NCBI GenBank assembly: GCA_031763025.1
Contig: JASSKH010000002.1
Coordinates: 13,571,468-13,635,467, forward strand
Direction of reading: 5' to 3'
DNA length: 64,000 bases
DNA from: Macrocystis pyrifera
Taxonomy: Eukaryota; Sar; Phaeophyceae; Laminariales; Laminariaceae
Below are positions 33,561-44,870 of this stretch, piece by piece. The notes under the pieces are model-generated. The model saw only the letters and a program-made list of their open reading frames with translations. It did no database searches and was not told the DNA's origin. How positions within the stretch are numbered: position 1 is the stretch's first letter; the number at the start of each line of letters is the position of its first letter. Both the position numbers and the translations under genes were made by a program.

Positions 33561-34395
33561 GCAAGTCTAAAATAGCACGGGGCAGTTGACGCCAGCTATC
33601 TTCCAATCAAATGGCTGAAATAACGCGAACGACGGGAGCCATCTTCCAATAAAATCGCTGTATTAACGGGAACCACGGGAACCACGTGAAATCACGCCGC
33701 ACACAAACTAGAAGAAGAAAGACACAGCTCGCAGCTCGCACACCCGCAGTCACGCGACGATTGACCTTCGATCTCGACATATGGTCCACCCACGGCCAAC
33801 GAGCTTGGTACCGGGCAGAACCGATGAGTGTAAATTATGGCCTGGGAGGTATAATTGGAATCCGTCGTCTAGGGGGCGAGAGGTTGGCCGCGGCGTCCTA
33901 TGTTCTTCGTCAGAGCTTTCAAAAAGTTCTGTTTCGTGCCAACGGAGAGGAATCGAGCGTTTTTGTCGTCTATTTTCCACACACCAGCTGTCGAATATGT
34001 TTTTAGTAGACGCCTGGCCCACCCATGCGACATATCACCGACCGAGATATGAGAACTGTGATACTAGTGTGGGTCGGAGCCTCTAACCAGCGCGCTTTAT
34101 TCAGAGTTCGTGACGTAATCGTTGGGTTTGTCGATCGATGTCAAACCTGAAAAATGGTCTATTTTTTGCCATCGGAGCGGGGTAGAGATTTTTTGTCGTC
34201 TGTCTTGTACAGACCAGTGCCAAAATGTTTTTTTATCAGACGCCTGGTCAGCCCACGCCACATATCACCGACCGAGGTTTGAGCACTGTGACACTAGGCT
34301 GGGTCGGAGACCTTAAGCAGCGCATTCCGTTCAGATTTCATGACGGTTTCGTTGGTTTTGTAGATCGATGTCTGCCGAGGATTCTCATAAAAGTT
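33560..34395 (+). repeat. Family B dispersed element, copy B2 (longest)
   Basis: Contains all of B1 (33,560-33,925) and then a module of about 220 bp present twice in tandem (about 33,925-34,140 and 34,155-34,375: GACGCCTGG, CACATATCACCGACCGAG, GGGTCGGAG, TTGTCGATCGATGTC). Copies B3, B4 and B5 carry the module once or in part. Confidence 0.75.
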
Positions 34396-34812
34396 GGCTC
34401 TAGTCAATGGGAATGGCTATACATTGCTCCAGTATCTGCCAGAACAGGGGTTTTACATACATGTCGCGGCGCGCAATTGAAGTCCGCGTAAGCTGTCCCG
34501 TGACGTATAAAATTTGCCAATTAACACCAGGTATAGACTGGCTGTGGTTCGGGACAACAGCAAATAAAAATCGACCACTAAGCACTCTGCAGCGGGTTCC
34601 TCCAGCCTGTGTCGGGGAGTTTTGGCCAATGGGGAAGATACAGTCGTCAAGAGGCTACAAAATCGGTTCGGGAGAGGAGCTCTCCCCCCTCCCTCTTTCC
34701 TTCCCCACACCAATCACTTCCACTGCTCCATCACGAAAGCAATCTCTCCAGCTCTCTAGCCATCTCAAACCCTTCAACCGCGAGACACCTGCGGTTGTTC
34801 TTGGGCGCTTGG

Positions 34813-35058
34813 ATGTCCACCTCGTCATCTGCAGTCGTCGTCTCGAACCTCCTACAAGGCACCGGCATCGTTTCCATCGACAACGCGTTCCCGCTGCGAG
34901 ACGCGGTTGAAACAAGAGGCAGGTTCTTCCCCCGCGACGGCTGTGGCGACATCATCAACAAGAACGCGTGGGTGATCCGCATGCCAACGGAAGAACAAGC
35001 CCGCACGGCCGCGAAGATACTCAAGAAGGGCGCGCGAGCCCAAGGCCTCTCCGCCAAG
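34813..35058 (+). CDS. Well-defined coding exon, unknown protein
   Basis: Exactly 82 codons from ATG to AAG|GTGAGA (donor at 35,059), with phase 0. The protein has a hydrophobic start (SSSAVVVSNLLQG), a central IVSIDNAFPLRDAVETRGRF, cysteine-containing FFPRDGCGDI, and a basic helix-prone end (EEQARTAAKILKKGARAQG). GC-rich codons and a pyrimidine-rich upstream stretch (34,680-34,760) contrast with the repeat DNA around. Alternatively it is an internal exon starting after CATCTGCAG at 34,834; that phase would fit the 25,750-25,909 exon. The phase-0 end also fits an exon starting at 54,342. Both would require introns of 9 and 19 kb full of transposons. I recognise no family. Confidence 0.55.
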
Positions 35059-35694
35059 GTGAGAATTGTTTCCGGTTGTTGCTGCTGCGTGGTTGGTTGC
35101 GCTTGGAGTAGTCTGCCGCTCTCCCACACGGAGTATAGGTGGTGTCCTTCGTGTTGCGCGTCTTGTATGAACGTGGAACACGCTGGCTTGATATCTTGGC
35201 GAATGTCTTTGCATGCAAGTCTTTCATGTGTTGAGCCGCACGGAATCCTGTTGCAGGGAAAGTCTATAGACCGCTGCAGCAGCTGTCGTTCGGTACAACA
35301 GCAAATCGATTTCGATTTGTACTCTTGATTGTCATATACACGGTAAAACTGATATGCTTTTTTATCCATATATATCTTACAGGCTGCTGCAGCAGCTAGC
35401 TGCTAGCTGTCGTTCGGTACAACAGCCAATCGATTTCGATTTGTACTCTTGATTATCATGTACATAGTAAAACTGATGTGATTTTTTATCCATATATATT
35501 TGCCTCCTGTCTCGATACGTATGTATGTGCACCTTTTTTTTTTTTTTTGCAAATCACTTTTGCGATAGTTTTTTGTGTACATTCGTTCCGTCCCTTGATG
35601 ATGCATCCGTCCCCAAAGCACAGAGCCAGAACCCAACCCACAAGAGAAGTACTAGTATATTGTTTTGTTTCTCATCTATTTTTTTTTGTGGTAT
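35059..35694. repeat. Intronic-looking DNA with a 124-bp tandem duplication
   Basis: CTGTCGTTCGGTACAACAGC begins at 35,283 and again at 35,407, followed in both by ATCGATTTCGATTTGTACTC, GTAAAACTGAT and TTTTTATCCATATATAT. The rest has poly-T and no coding. Confidence 0.7.
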
Positions 35695-35699
35695 TACGG

Positions 35700-36011
35700 G
35701 GGTCCATCCCCGGTGGCTTGGTAGGTGGTCCGCGAGCCTGTCAAGATCAATTTCGTGAGTTCGAGTCTCACCGAGTGCATGCTCATAGGGACTTTTTCTT
35801 GCATAAAAAATTGATAAGCGGAAAGCGCGAAAGCGTGAGTTGGCTACATTCGATGAAAATCGATGAGCAGTGGGAATGCTGAACCCTATGCGCGATAACA
35901 ACTAAAGGCACGTACCGGGGGGGAGAAGGGACGACACCTGTGACCACGGCTTGTCCAGAAGATCGTCGAGGGTAAAACCTCCTACGAGTGGGCTGGAAAG
36001 TAAAAAAAAAA
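35700..36011 (+). mobile_element. SINE with tRNA-Asp-like head, copy S3
   Basis: The same A-box, CCTGTCA anticodon loop and body as S2. The B-box is GAGTTCGAGTCTC. The tail begins earlier (after GGAAAGTA), so this copy lacks the last bases GTGATGG of S1 and S2. Target-site duplications were not identifiable. Confidence 0.85.
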
Positions 36012-36116
36012 ATAATAGTTAATTGGACCTTTGGTATACATAAAAAACCTATATATTTTCCTTGTTTTACTAACAATATTTGGTCCTATTTACTATGGTC
36101 CCCCGTAATAGTAGCA
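36012..36116. repeat. Partial copy of the 108-bp MITE-like unit
   Basis: ACAATATTTGGTCCTATTTA and CTATGGTCCCCCGTAATAGTA are identical to 23,353-23,393. The left end is truncated and abuts the SINE tail. Confidence 0.6.
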
Positions 36117-36480
36117 TTATGGTTGTCGCAACATAGTTTTTTTTTCAACTCCCTTTTCCGATATATTCTCGGATACATCCCGTACCATGATGGTCCATCG
36201 ATGTTGTTTTGTTTCGATACGAATCGTATCAATTTCGTGGTATTTACATTTTGCGATGTGCATTGTCCCGTATTGCTTCGTGTTGTGATGTATTCCGATT
36301 AGGTCGTTGAGCATATGATATATTTATTGTACGGCATCATATGTGTTTCCGGATATTTTTTGTCGCCTAAAATGTTTTTATTAATCATTTTGCGATACGA
36401 ATCATCCGATTGATATACCGAACATTCCGATGTACAGAGGCAATCTTTTTATCATGTGTTCTATTCTCAGTTTTTATAAA
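36117..36480. repeat. AT-rich satellite-like repeat N, first block
   Basis: Contains CTCCCTTTTCCGATATATTCTCGGATACATCCCG-type units and CCATCGATGTTGTTTTGTTTC. The same words fill 43,364-44,870, 46,347-46,472 and 49,755-49,900. Confidence 0.65.
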
Positions 36481-36840
36481 TTTTGAAATACGTCAGCTGT
36501 GAGTTCGACTGATTAATAGTTGATCCTCAACTTTGCAAGCTGCGTAGTACGCCTCGTCTATATTCCATTTTTACCTAATTTTACAATTATTGTGATAAAC
36601 CGAGCGCGCGTATTCTATATGTGATTCCTTGTCAAAGATATAGGCCAGCGGCTCCCCTGGATGCTGCCCGGGCCAACAGTTTGTAAAACTGAGTCTCAGC
36701 TGCGGTAATTGCAATCTTGTCTGTATGTCTGTCTGTCCGCAAGGCTTATATTTTCGAACACTTTCCAATGGCCGATATATAAGCTCATTACAATTGATAT
36801 TCGTACGACGTTTTCGACCCTTACGGACCTTATATACTGA
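36481..36840. other. No gene seen
   Basis: Single-copy-looking, AT-rich, with no protein-like frame. Confidence 0.3.
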
Positions 36841-37080
36841 AACATACCATACCACAAGGCAAATTTAGCCATATAATACATGCACGACATCGTACCATGG
36901 TACCATACCACAAACGTACCATACCATATACTGTGTTTTTCCCGTACCATACCGTCAACACATACCATACCACATACGGTGGTTTTCCCATATATATCCC
37001 CATATACCATACCACCAATATCCCATATTCCCATATACCATATTCCCACATACCATACCAACATATCCCATGTCCCATAC
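36841..37080. repeat. ACCATACCA-type simple-sequence repeat
   Basis: A degenerate array of CCATA/CATACC words gives tyrosine/histidine/isoleucine-rich artefact frames in all phases. Confidence 0.9.
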
Positions 37081-37291
37081 CGAGTTGGGGAGACGGCTAT
37101 AAACCAGACCAGGTGCCTGCTACTGCTGGAGTGCCGTCTTGTTGTGCAAGGGTGGGGATGAATACAAGAGCTGGCTCAGACGCCCATACCGAGTTGGGGA
37201 GACGTCTATACACCAGACCAGGTTCCTGCTACTGTTGTAGTGCTGTCTTGTTGTGCAAGGGTGGCGATGAATACAAGAGTAAGAGTTGGCT
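37074..37291 (+). repeat. 109-bp tandem duplication
   Basis: CGAGTTGGGGAGACG starts at 37,081 and 37,190. Both units contain CCAGACCAGGT, CTTGTTGTGCAAGGGTGG and ATGAATACAAGAG, followed by GGCTCAGACGC. Confidence 0.9.
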
Positions 37292-37384
37292 CAGACGCTT
37301 GGGTCCCACGCTCAGTGCAGCGCATTGGCCGCTGGTGTGCACGAAATAGATGGCAAACATTAGCTATGAGTACTACTACTGCTG

Positions 37385-37960
37385 CATCCGTCTCGAATGG
37401 CAAAAAATGGGCTTTTTTTCAGGTTTGGGAGGATACCGTAGGACGCCGCCGGCAAGCTCTTGCCCCCTAGAGCATGCATCCACCTCATTTCTTCGAGACC
37501 GTCATCTATACTAGTTGATCTTGCCCGCCACTGCGCGGGTTGCCCGTGGGCTCAGTCTCTGTCGAGATTGAGCGTCTATCGTGTATCGTCGCACCAGCTG
37601 AAATACTACTTCTTTGGTGAACTTCGCGTTTCCATTCGCATACTATAGCAGGTTTTTTAGAGTACAACAGGAGTGGGTTACTTTTTGTGTCAGAGCAAAG
37701 TTATGGACGAGTACTGCTGTACTGCAGAGTGCTGTATCCAAGCAGTATCATAGCAGAATGGCAAAACAATGCATTGTGTCTATCATATCAATACATGAGT
37801 ACAACGTACGTCTCGAATGGCAAAATGGGTTTGTCTCAGTTTTGGGAGGATACCGTTGGACGCCGCCGGCAAGCTCTTGCCCCCTAGAGCATGCATCCAC
37901 CTCATTTCTTGGAGCCCGTCATCGGTAAACGGGCTTTTCTTCAGTTACCGTAGGACGCCG
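37385..37960 (-). repeat. Family B fragments B3 and B4
   Basis: 37,385-37,610 and 37,810-37,960 both carry GTCTCGAATGGCAAAA...TGGGAGGATACCGT(A/T)GGACGC and GGCAAGCTCTTGCCCCCTAG. Both are inverted relative to 48,640-48,900. Confidence 0.75.
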
Positions 37961-38714
37961 CCGGCAGCAGTGGATTACTTTCTACTTTTCGCCTTTATTT
38001 GTTTGCGATCGTCATCGTATGTTTCCGTCTCGCATATAATACAATGAATAACCCGTCAGTTGAAAATGCATGTCAATCTGTCGAATGTGTAACAACCCAC
38101 AAAATGTTTTTCATTGGCCAACAAAGCGTCGTCACTCGCATACTATAGCAGGAGCAGTAGAGCCTGAAAACTACTACTACCACTACTACTAAAAAATTGC
38201 ATACATACAAACTATCGTCGGTCTTTTACGACAACAGCAGTTTGTTGATTACTTCCTACTTTTCGCCTTTATTTGTATTTTGCGATCCTCATCGTATGTT
38301 TCGGTACTCGCAAAAATAATAACCCAAGAGAGCGTCGTCAGCTTTCTGAATGATTGTGGGAGATCTCTCCCCGTTCAGGTTTCGTTTTTCATTGGCCAAC
38401 AGTCTTGTATTTATATAGCCCTGCAACCCCAAATAATTACACCTCAATGATATCGATCCCATTGCTGTGGTACTGGTGCGGGTGCTCGTTCCGTCTTCGT
38501 GTGCTGCTGCTGGATATATGTCCCCGCCGAGTACTGTAACAAGTGGTACCGTTAGTCAACAAGTAGACGCTCTGCCTGAGCCAAACACAGCACTCTGGGG
38601 TTCCGTCCGTGCTGGTCGCGACTGGCCTCTCCAGTCACTCTCAACGACTCCACCTGCGACTTCACAAAAGAAGAGACAAGCCAACTGAGAACAGCGCTCG
38701 AATGCATTTCATCG
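37961..38714. other. No gene seen; short repeated segment
   Basis: 37,970-38,052 and 38,242-38,325 share CTTTTCGCCTTTATTTGT and CATCGTATGTTTC. Protein-like sequence is absent. Confidence 0.45.
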
Positions 38715-39228
38715 AGGGCAATAACAATATCGACATGCCGAACAATTCCGATGTACAGAGGAAATATAGTATCGTATGTCATCATCATTTCATATTTAGC
38801 GATTTTATGATAGATGTACATCGATATCATATCAAATGTCCTCCAAACATATGTCATGATGGTATGATATTTAGTGATTTTATTATATACGTATCGGTAT
38901 TCCGAACACATATCGATATACCAAACAATTCCGATATACACAGGAAACATCATATTGATTGTCACCTTTTCCATACGTCATGTTAATTTTGGTATTTATC
39001 ATAGTGAGATGATATTTTGTCGATATATATCGATATACCAAACAGTTCCGGTGTTCAGAGGAAAGCTCATATCATGTGTCATCATCATATGATATTTAGT
39101 GATTTAATGATATGTATATCAATATGCCGAACTTATTTCGATATCCCGAACAATTCCGATATACACAGGATACCTCATATCTATTGTCACCTTTTCCATA
39201 CGTCATCATGTAATTTTTTGTGATCATA
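38715..39228. repeat. Satellite-like repeat N, second block
   Basis: CCGAACAATTCCGATATACA-type words recur at about 38,735, 38,919, 39,037 and 39,144, separated by ATGATATTTAGTGATTTTAT and CACCTTTTCCATACGTCAT. This indicates a degenerate higher-order array. It resembles 43,390-43,880 inverted or direct in parts. Confidence 0.75.
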
Positions 39229-41402
39229 TATGTATACGTATATTTGTCAAATTTTCGTACTTTTGCCAACTTTTCTCTTCGCACGAGCAATTTTAGGCAA
39301 AACAGTAAGTATACGGACACGGAAAGCCCTGCCGGACACATTGGTGTAGGTCTCGGCGCGATCCGTGGACTCTGAAGCGCGTGGCAGGCGCTTAATTTTT
39401 TTTTTTTTTTTCCGGCGGGAGTGGATAAGACGATTTCCCTGGTTTCGCTAAAGAGGCCTTATTTTGTACGGACGTATCGGTACATGTCATGCTCTCTGTT
39501 TCCTCCCCCCGGCTCTCATGATCTGTGAGCACACAGCTCAGGCATACACCAGGAACACAACAGGCAACATGCACAGATCCCATCGTTCCAACGCTGCCGC
39601 CCACACGCCGTGCGTGTTCGACACGCCCATATGCGCAGTGTTGCTGTGGTTGGTTGTGTCTGTCGGAGCCTGTCGTCCTCATTCCATCGTCTGCCATATA
39701 TTTTTTTATCCGTATGTACCCAGGATGACGTATAAAAATATCCCACACATACATTTTTTTTGGGTTGTTGCACGGAGCACGGACCACCGCCTAGAGAACA
39801 ATAGCCACAGCAGTGCACAGAGCGTTCACCTCCAGCTTCTACAGCACCACAACCCTGCTGCCCAGCAGCAGCAGTGGGAACACCTTGCGCGTATGATGGA
39901 TGATCGTAATGCGGCTCATTCGTACAGCAGCGTTCGTAATATACTTACAGCAGAGTACAGTAGTTCTGATTGCAGTGTGTCCTACATTGCTGACCGATAG
40001 ATCCTAGAGCCAGCTGAAAGGGGATCAGTACACGTACGTTCCTCGCGTTGCATTTTACAGCAGTACTGCTTAATATGCAGTCGTACCTGTACAAGCTACT
40101 CTACTGCTGTAGGAGATCGTGCAAAGTGTTTTAGATTGCGTAAAAAACACGACATGCCAGTTGTACGAGCACAGTTCTAGCGTATACGTTTAAACTGCGC
40201 TGGATAAGATTTTCGTTTCCGAGGTTCGACTCGCACCATCCACGTTTATTTTTGTTAATTTCACGTTTGACTATTTTTGTACCAGAACTACAGCAGAGTG
40301 CTACAGCAGTAATGATACTACATTCGTCCACACCTTGCTTTTCTGAACGTATAATATGAAAAGAGTACATGTTGATTGTGTGTTTTAGCCCAAATTAAAG
40401 AGTTTGGGCGTGCTTGCGTGTGGCGTGCGTTCATACCTCAACATTTCACAGCTACTCCGAATACTTGGGAGTAAAGCAAAGTATGTTCGAGAAAATGCTG
40501 CTGCTATTACCGTAGGTACTTCGAAAATGCTGCTGCTATTACCGTAGGTACTGTTTTCGTTACACTCGCAGTATTTCGGGGTTTTTGTACTCGATCGAGA
40601 TACTGCGAGTACTCGCAGTATTTTGAGGTTCTGTAGATACTACTGCGTATACTTTCTTCGGGCTCGCACTAATGCGGGGTTCGCTACTGCTGCTGGCATG
40701 GATACCGCCTGTTGTGCTTCAACTATCTCGGGGTTCTGTACCGCGGGTACTACCAGTATACCAGTAAGTACTAGTCTATAGCAGTATTTCGTCCATTGGT
40801 AGTGTTCGTACTGCTGCTTCTTCTGCGAGACTCAGTACTCGCAGTAATGAAATACCCTCAATATATGCCCAGTATACTTCGAGTATGAATTATACTCCAA
40901 CCGTTTGTGCGCCGTGTCGACAAGTCTCAGGCCCAGCGTTCGGCACAAAACACACCCAGATAGTCCCACACGAGTGGGAGTTGGAGCAAACTACTTTCGC
41001 TGGAGACAACTTGAGCACTCAAAGCAGTCTGCCAGTATTTCGGTATAATATTATGCATGACTGCGAATGCTCTCAGTATCTCGAGGTTCTGTACTGCGCA
41101 TATACTTCGAAGTATCGCCTTTACCACAAGTATTTATGTCGTGTTTCGATACTACTGCGGGTACATACTTTAAGCAACCTGTATTCTCGGGGTCGGTACT
41201 GCTCACACTCTCATTGCTCTCGGTATTTGGGCCTTCTCAGTACTCGCAGTAGTTTTGCCGCCAGTACTCCAATACTCTCAGTACTCGCACCACGATTTGT
41301 TCTCGAGCATTTACCTGTGAAACCTTGATATTATACCCTGAGCACCAAGAAACATTTATTTTGGGGGAACATATATGTATATATTGTGGTACCAGTGTGT
41401 AT

Positions 41403-42565
41403 GTACAAGGCGGTTCGCTCCGCTGGCGGCCTACGCCGCCTGCTACGCTCGCTCAGGAAGGAAACATCAAATTATGCGAAGCGGACAGAGGTCCATGATT
41501 GAATATTGTTTTTTTTATGACCCCTGTAGGTAGCTGCAAACTGGCGACTTGATAATGCCAAGAGTCCCGCCGCCATGCTTCAGGAGAAAACAGCTCGGAC
41601 GCCACATATGCTTCGCGTCGCGGGCGGTTTTCCGCTACGCTCGCTCACACGTCGGACATACGTACATACCCCAGGTAGGGTACTTATTTTCTTCTTTCGA
41701 TATGCTCTGTGTCTGTGTACTCGTCGTATGTACGAAAGATAAAGCACAGAACGGCACAGCAACACAGCAAAAACAATCAATGAAAATGAAACCGAAAGTT
41801 TCTAAGAGAAATAAAATCCCCGTCCCCTTTCGTGTAATAATTTACTACCTGAGTGGAACACCTTACACCAGTCAAAAAAAGAAAAAAATGAGCAAAAGAA
41901 AAAATGTTACAGCAGAGGTTCTCTCTCAGCCTCGTACGCCGCCCGCCCCTCTCGCGACCATCTCGCCACCGATTCAGTCCGGGTAAAGCTTCCCTCCCTC
42001 TCTTCCACAGTGAGCCCCGTCGCCCGCCTCGCGTGAAACCCGGTGCTCACCGTGGACCTCGACGCAAGCTCGACAATGTTGGTGCTCATGCGGGGTACCT
42101 CCCTCTTGTGACTCTCAGCCCGGTGGCGAAAATAAGCACCGCTTGAATATTATGTTACAATCCCGAACGACCCTTAAATACTCGTACGTACTCTATCCAA
42201 AATCACAAATGGAGGCCAGACAGAGCCTATTGATGCATCCCTCGTGTCTCGAGGCACACGCGACGCCTAGGCACGAAAACGGCGACCGCGCTTCTTGCAA
42301 CTCCCCCTCTACTCGCCAGCATCCGCTGACACCCGCGACGGTGCCAGGTTCGCCGGCGCAACCGTGCTCGGAGTACACGCACGCACATAAAATGAGAGAA
42401 TAAAAAAGGAAAGAAGGACTGAAAGTACGACGAGAAATGGAGAAAACAAAGACTCGCTGGAACGGTCCGGCATGTAATAAACGGAGGCGATTCCCAAGTG
42501 GGAGCTCTGAGAGGCCAGGGATGTACCAACCGAGCACGCTCAGAGATCGAGATCTAAGTAAGTAT
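41403..42565 (-). mobile_element. Q-family element, long copy Q1
   Basis: On the minus strand it starts TAGATATACTTAC...ATCTCGATCTCTGAGCGTGC, runs through a 650-bp GC-rich block (42,558-41,905), a 200-bp linker with A/T runs and a 290-bp end block. It finishes with a GC hairpin zone (41,405-41,445) and CCTTG|TACA. It is absent from the matching place in P2 (49,393-49,400), so it is an insertion. No known protein is encoded. Confidence 0.75.
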
Positions 42566-42792
42566 ATCTATGTGCTGCACCTTATTACTCAGCCGGTCAC
42601 AAAGTATTATGGCGCAACCTCGACCTCGCGCAACTTTTATGTACTTACGAATTTATCGCCGCGAGTCAGCTGAATCAATATATCTCAACTTACCGATACC
42701 CTATTATTATATATTGTTGTGGTAATGATCCCACACTAATTCCGCGAACAGCAGTATAATGTAGTCTGTCCTCAAATATATGCTGTGTGTGT

Positions 42793-43225
42793 AACAGGAT
42801 ATTTTCGGACTTGAGTATGAAATGCGAAAAAAAATAGAAATTTCCCAAAATATACCAAGGAAGCCAACTTTTTTTTTTTTTGTCCCTGGGGTGGGTAGAT
42901 ATCACCACAAGGCACCACCTCACGGTTTTATGGGGTCCTAGGACCCAGCGTTGCCGTTCACTGTCGTCGCATACATACGGGTTTTCACCTATTTCCGCCG
43001 TTCTCAGTGCGGGTAAGAATTCGATTTTTCGTTTTTGCGGTGGTGAGAGGCGATGCGAGATCGTGTGACACCAACAATTCGCGAGGTGGTGCTTTGTGGT
43101 GGCTTCTACCCACCCTAAAAAAAAGGTGACAAAAAATATTTCCTTGGTATCTTTTCATCGATTTCTATATTGTTACGTTTCATCCTGAAGTAATCTTTCA
43201 TCCTTAAGTCCGAAAATATCCTGTT
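42793..43225. mobile_element. 433-bp element with perfect 20-bp TIRs
   Basis: AACAGGATATTTTCGGACTT (42,793-42,812) is exactly inverted at 43,206-43,225. P2 shows the uninterrupted site (TGTGTGTTTGTGTTCTTCACG near 49,611). Flanking GTGT on both sides could be a target duplication, but the GT-repeat makes it ambiguous. Non-coding. Confidence 0.85.
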
Positions 43226-43363
43226 GTGTTCTTCACGTTAAAATGATGGGTGGGTGCAGGTGCTACTTGTAAAAAAGTGTGCAGGGTTTCATACGACAAG
43301 TATTATTATTTCGCTCTTGCGTCACTCCCCTATTATTACGAGACCTCCCGGAGGGGTACCTTG

Positions 43364-44870
43364 TACTCGTTTGTATTGTTAATATCGATATTATATCGTA
43401 TGTCATGATTTGATATTTAGTGATATTATGATATATGTATATCGATATACCGAACATATTACGATATACCGAACAATTCCGATACACCCAGGATACCTCA
43501 TATCGATTGTGACCTTTTCCATACGTCATCATGTAGTTTCTTGTGTGGATAATATATATTGTTGATATCGATATCATATCATATGTGATATTATGGTATA
43601 TGTATATCGATATACCGAACATATATCCATATCCCGAACAATTCCGATATACAGAGGATACCTCTATCGATTGTGACCTTTTCCATGCGTCATCATGTAC
43701 TTGTTTGTGTTGATCATAGTGATACGATATTTCCTCGATATATATCGATATACCGAACAATTCCGATGTACAGAGAAGTAGTAATTTCGTGAGATACGTA
43801 CATATATCCATATGCCGAACAATTCCGATATACACAGGATACTTCAAATCGATTGTCAAGTTTTCCGTAAGCCCCACATAATTTTTGGGGTTTATCATAT
43901 GATATGTATTCTGCTTTTGTGCTTTTTCGATATGGTCCGTTGGTGTTGCCTTGATATCGTATTACTTTATTTTGCGATATATTCCGATTAGGTGGTTCAG
44001 CATAAGATATTGTACGGTATCATATATATGTTTCCGGATATTTTTGGTCGCTCGAAATGTTTTTATTTATCATTTTACGATATGTTCCGATAATGTTGTG
44101 GAGCATATGATATTTAACGGTATGCTAATTTCTTTGTATGTTCCGATTATGTTGAGCATATATGATATTTTACGATATGATACACAGTATACATTCCGGT
44201 GCTTGTCAGTTGGTACGAGTATTCGTATACCACCCGAATAACTGGATATCATTGTTGTTATCGCTACATAGATTTCTCGTGGAACTTCCTTTTCCGATAT
44301 ATTGTCGTATACATGCCGTACCGTGATGGTTGTCGCTGCATTAGACTCTTTGTTTTGACTCCCTTTTCCGATATATTCCCATATACATCCCGTACCATGA
44401 TGGACCATCGATGTTGTTTGATTTCTTATATCATTTTGTGGGAGTATAATTATTGTTGTCGCTACATACAGTAGTTTTTTTTTTTACTCCCTTTTACGGT
44501 ACCATGATTATTATCGTTACATCTTTTTTTTTATCTCCCTTTCCCGATATATTATCGTATACATCTCGTACCGTGATGGTCCATCGATGTTGTTTTGTTT
44601 CTCAATTATGTGGTAGTTACATTTTGCGTTATGCATTTTTCCCGACATGAAACCTTGTGATGAAATATTGTCTTACTACAATGATGGTTATCGCTACATG
44701 GTTTTTTTTTGTTTTTTTCTCCCTTTTTCGATATATTCTCGTTATCATCCCGTATCATGGTCTATCGATATTTAGCTTCTTGTATCATTTTTTGTGGTAG
44801 TATCACTATTGTTGTTATCGCTACATACATGTTATTTTGAACTCCCTTTTCCGATATAGAACTACTTACA
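43364..44870. repeat. Satellite-like repeat N, main block
   Basis: Degenerate AT-rich units: CGATATACCGAACA(A/T)ATT, CACAGGATACCTCATATCGA, GACCTTTTCCATACGTCATC (43,390-43,870), then CTCCCTTTTCCGATATATTC and ATACATCCCGTACCATGATG (43,900-44,860). Both words occur many times in imperfect order. No coding. Confidence 0.8.

Larger units (their letters stand above)
39229..43363 (+). mobile_element. P-family long element, copy P1 (carrying two later insertions)
   Basis: Starts TATGTATACG after A and ends ...CCTTG before TA. Removing Q1 (about 41,403-42,565) and the 433-bp TIR element (42,793-43,225) leaves about 2.5 kb that aligns end to end with P2 (46,473-49,754 minus B5). Recognisable blocks are CAAATTTTCGTACTTTTGCC at the 5' end, GATCCTAGAGCCAGCTGAAA near 40,000, a B-box-like GAGGTTCGACTCGCACC at about 40,218, TACTCGCAGTA-rich DNA (40,560-41,330), and a 3' block CTCCCCTATTATTACG..ACCTCCCGGAGG. 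There are no inverted ends and no known protein. Confidence 0.75.

Noticed and set aside
34731..35369. A 212-codon minus-strand frame
   Set aside because: It is the shadow of the GC-rich plus-strand exon 34,813-35,058, which has a matching splice donor.
36880..37349. Tyr/His/Pro-rich open frames
   Set aside because: They come from the CCATAC simple repeat and are open in several phases on both strands.
38715..39228. A CRISPR-like array in the regularly recurring CCGAACAATTCCGATATACA words
   Set aside because: Spacing is irregular (about 107-184 bp), repeats are degenerate and the DNA is eukaryotic.
40210..40245. A tRNA gene suggested by GAGGTTCGACTC in P elements (also 47,467 and 29,520 inverted)
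   Set aside because: A B-box-like word and a following T run are present, but no cloverleaf forms and the A-box is only approximate.
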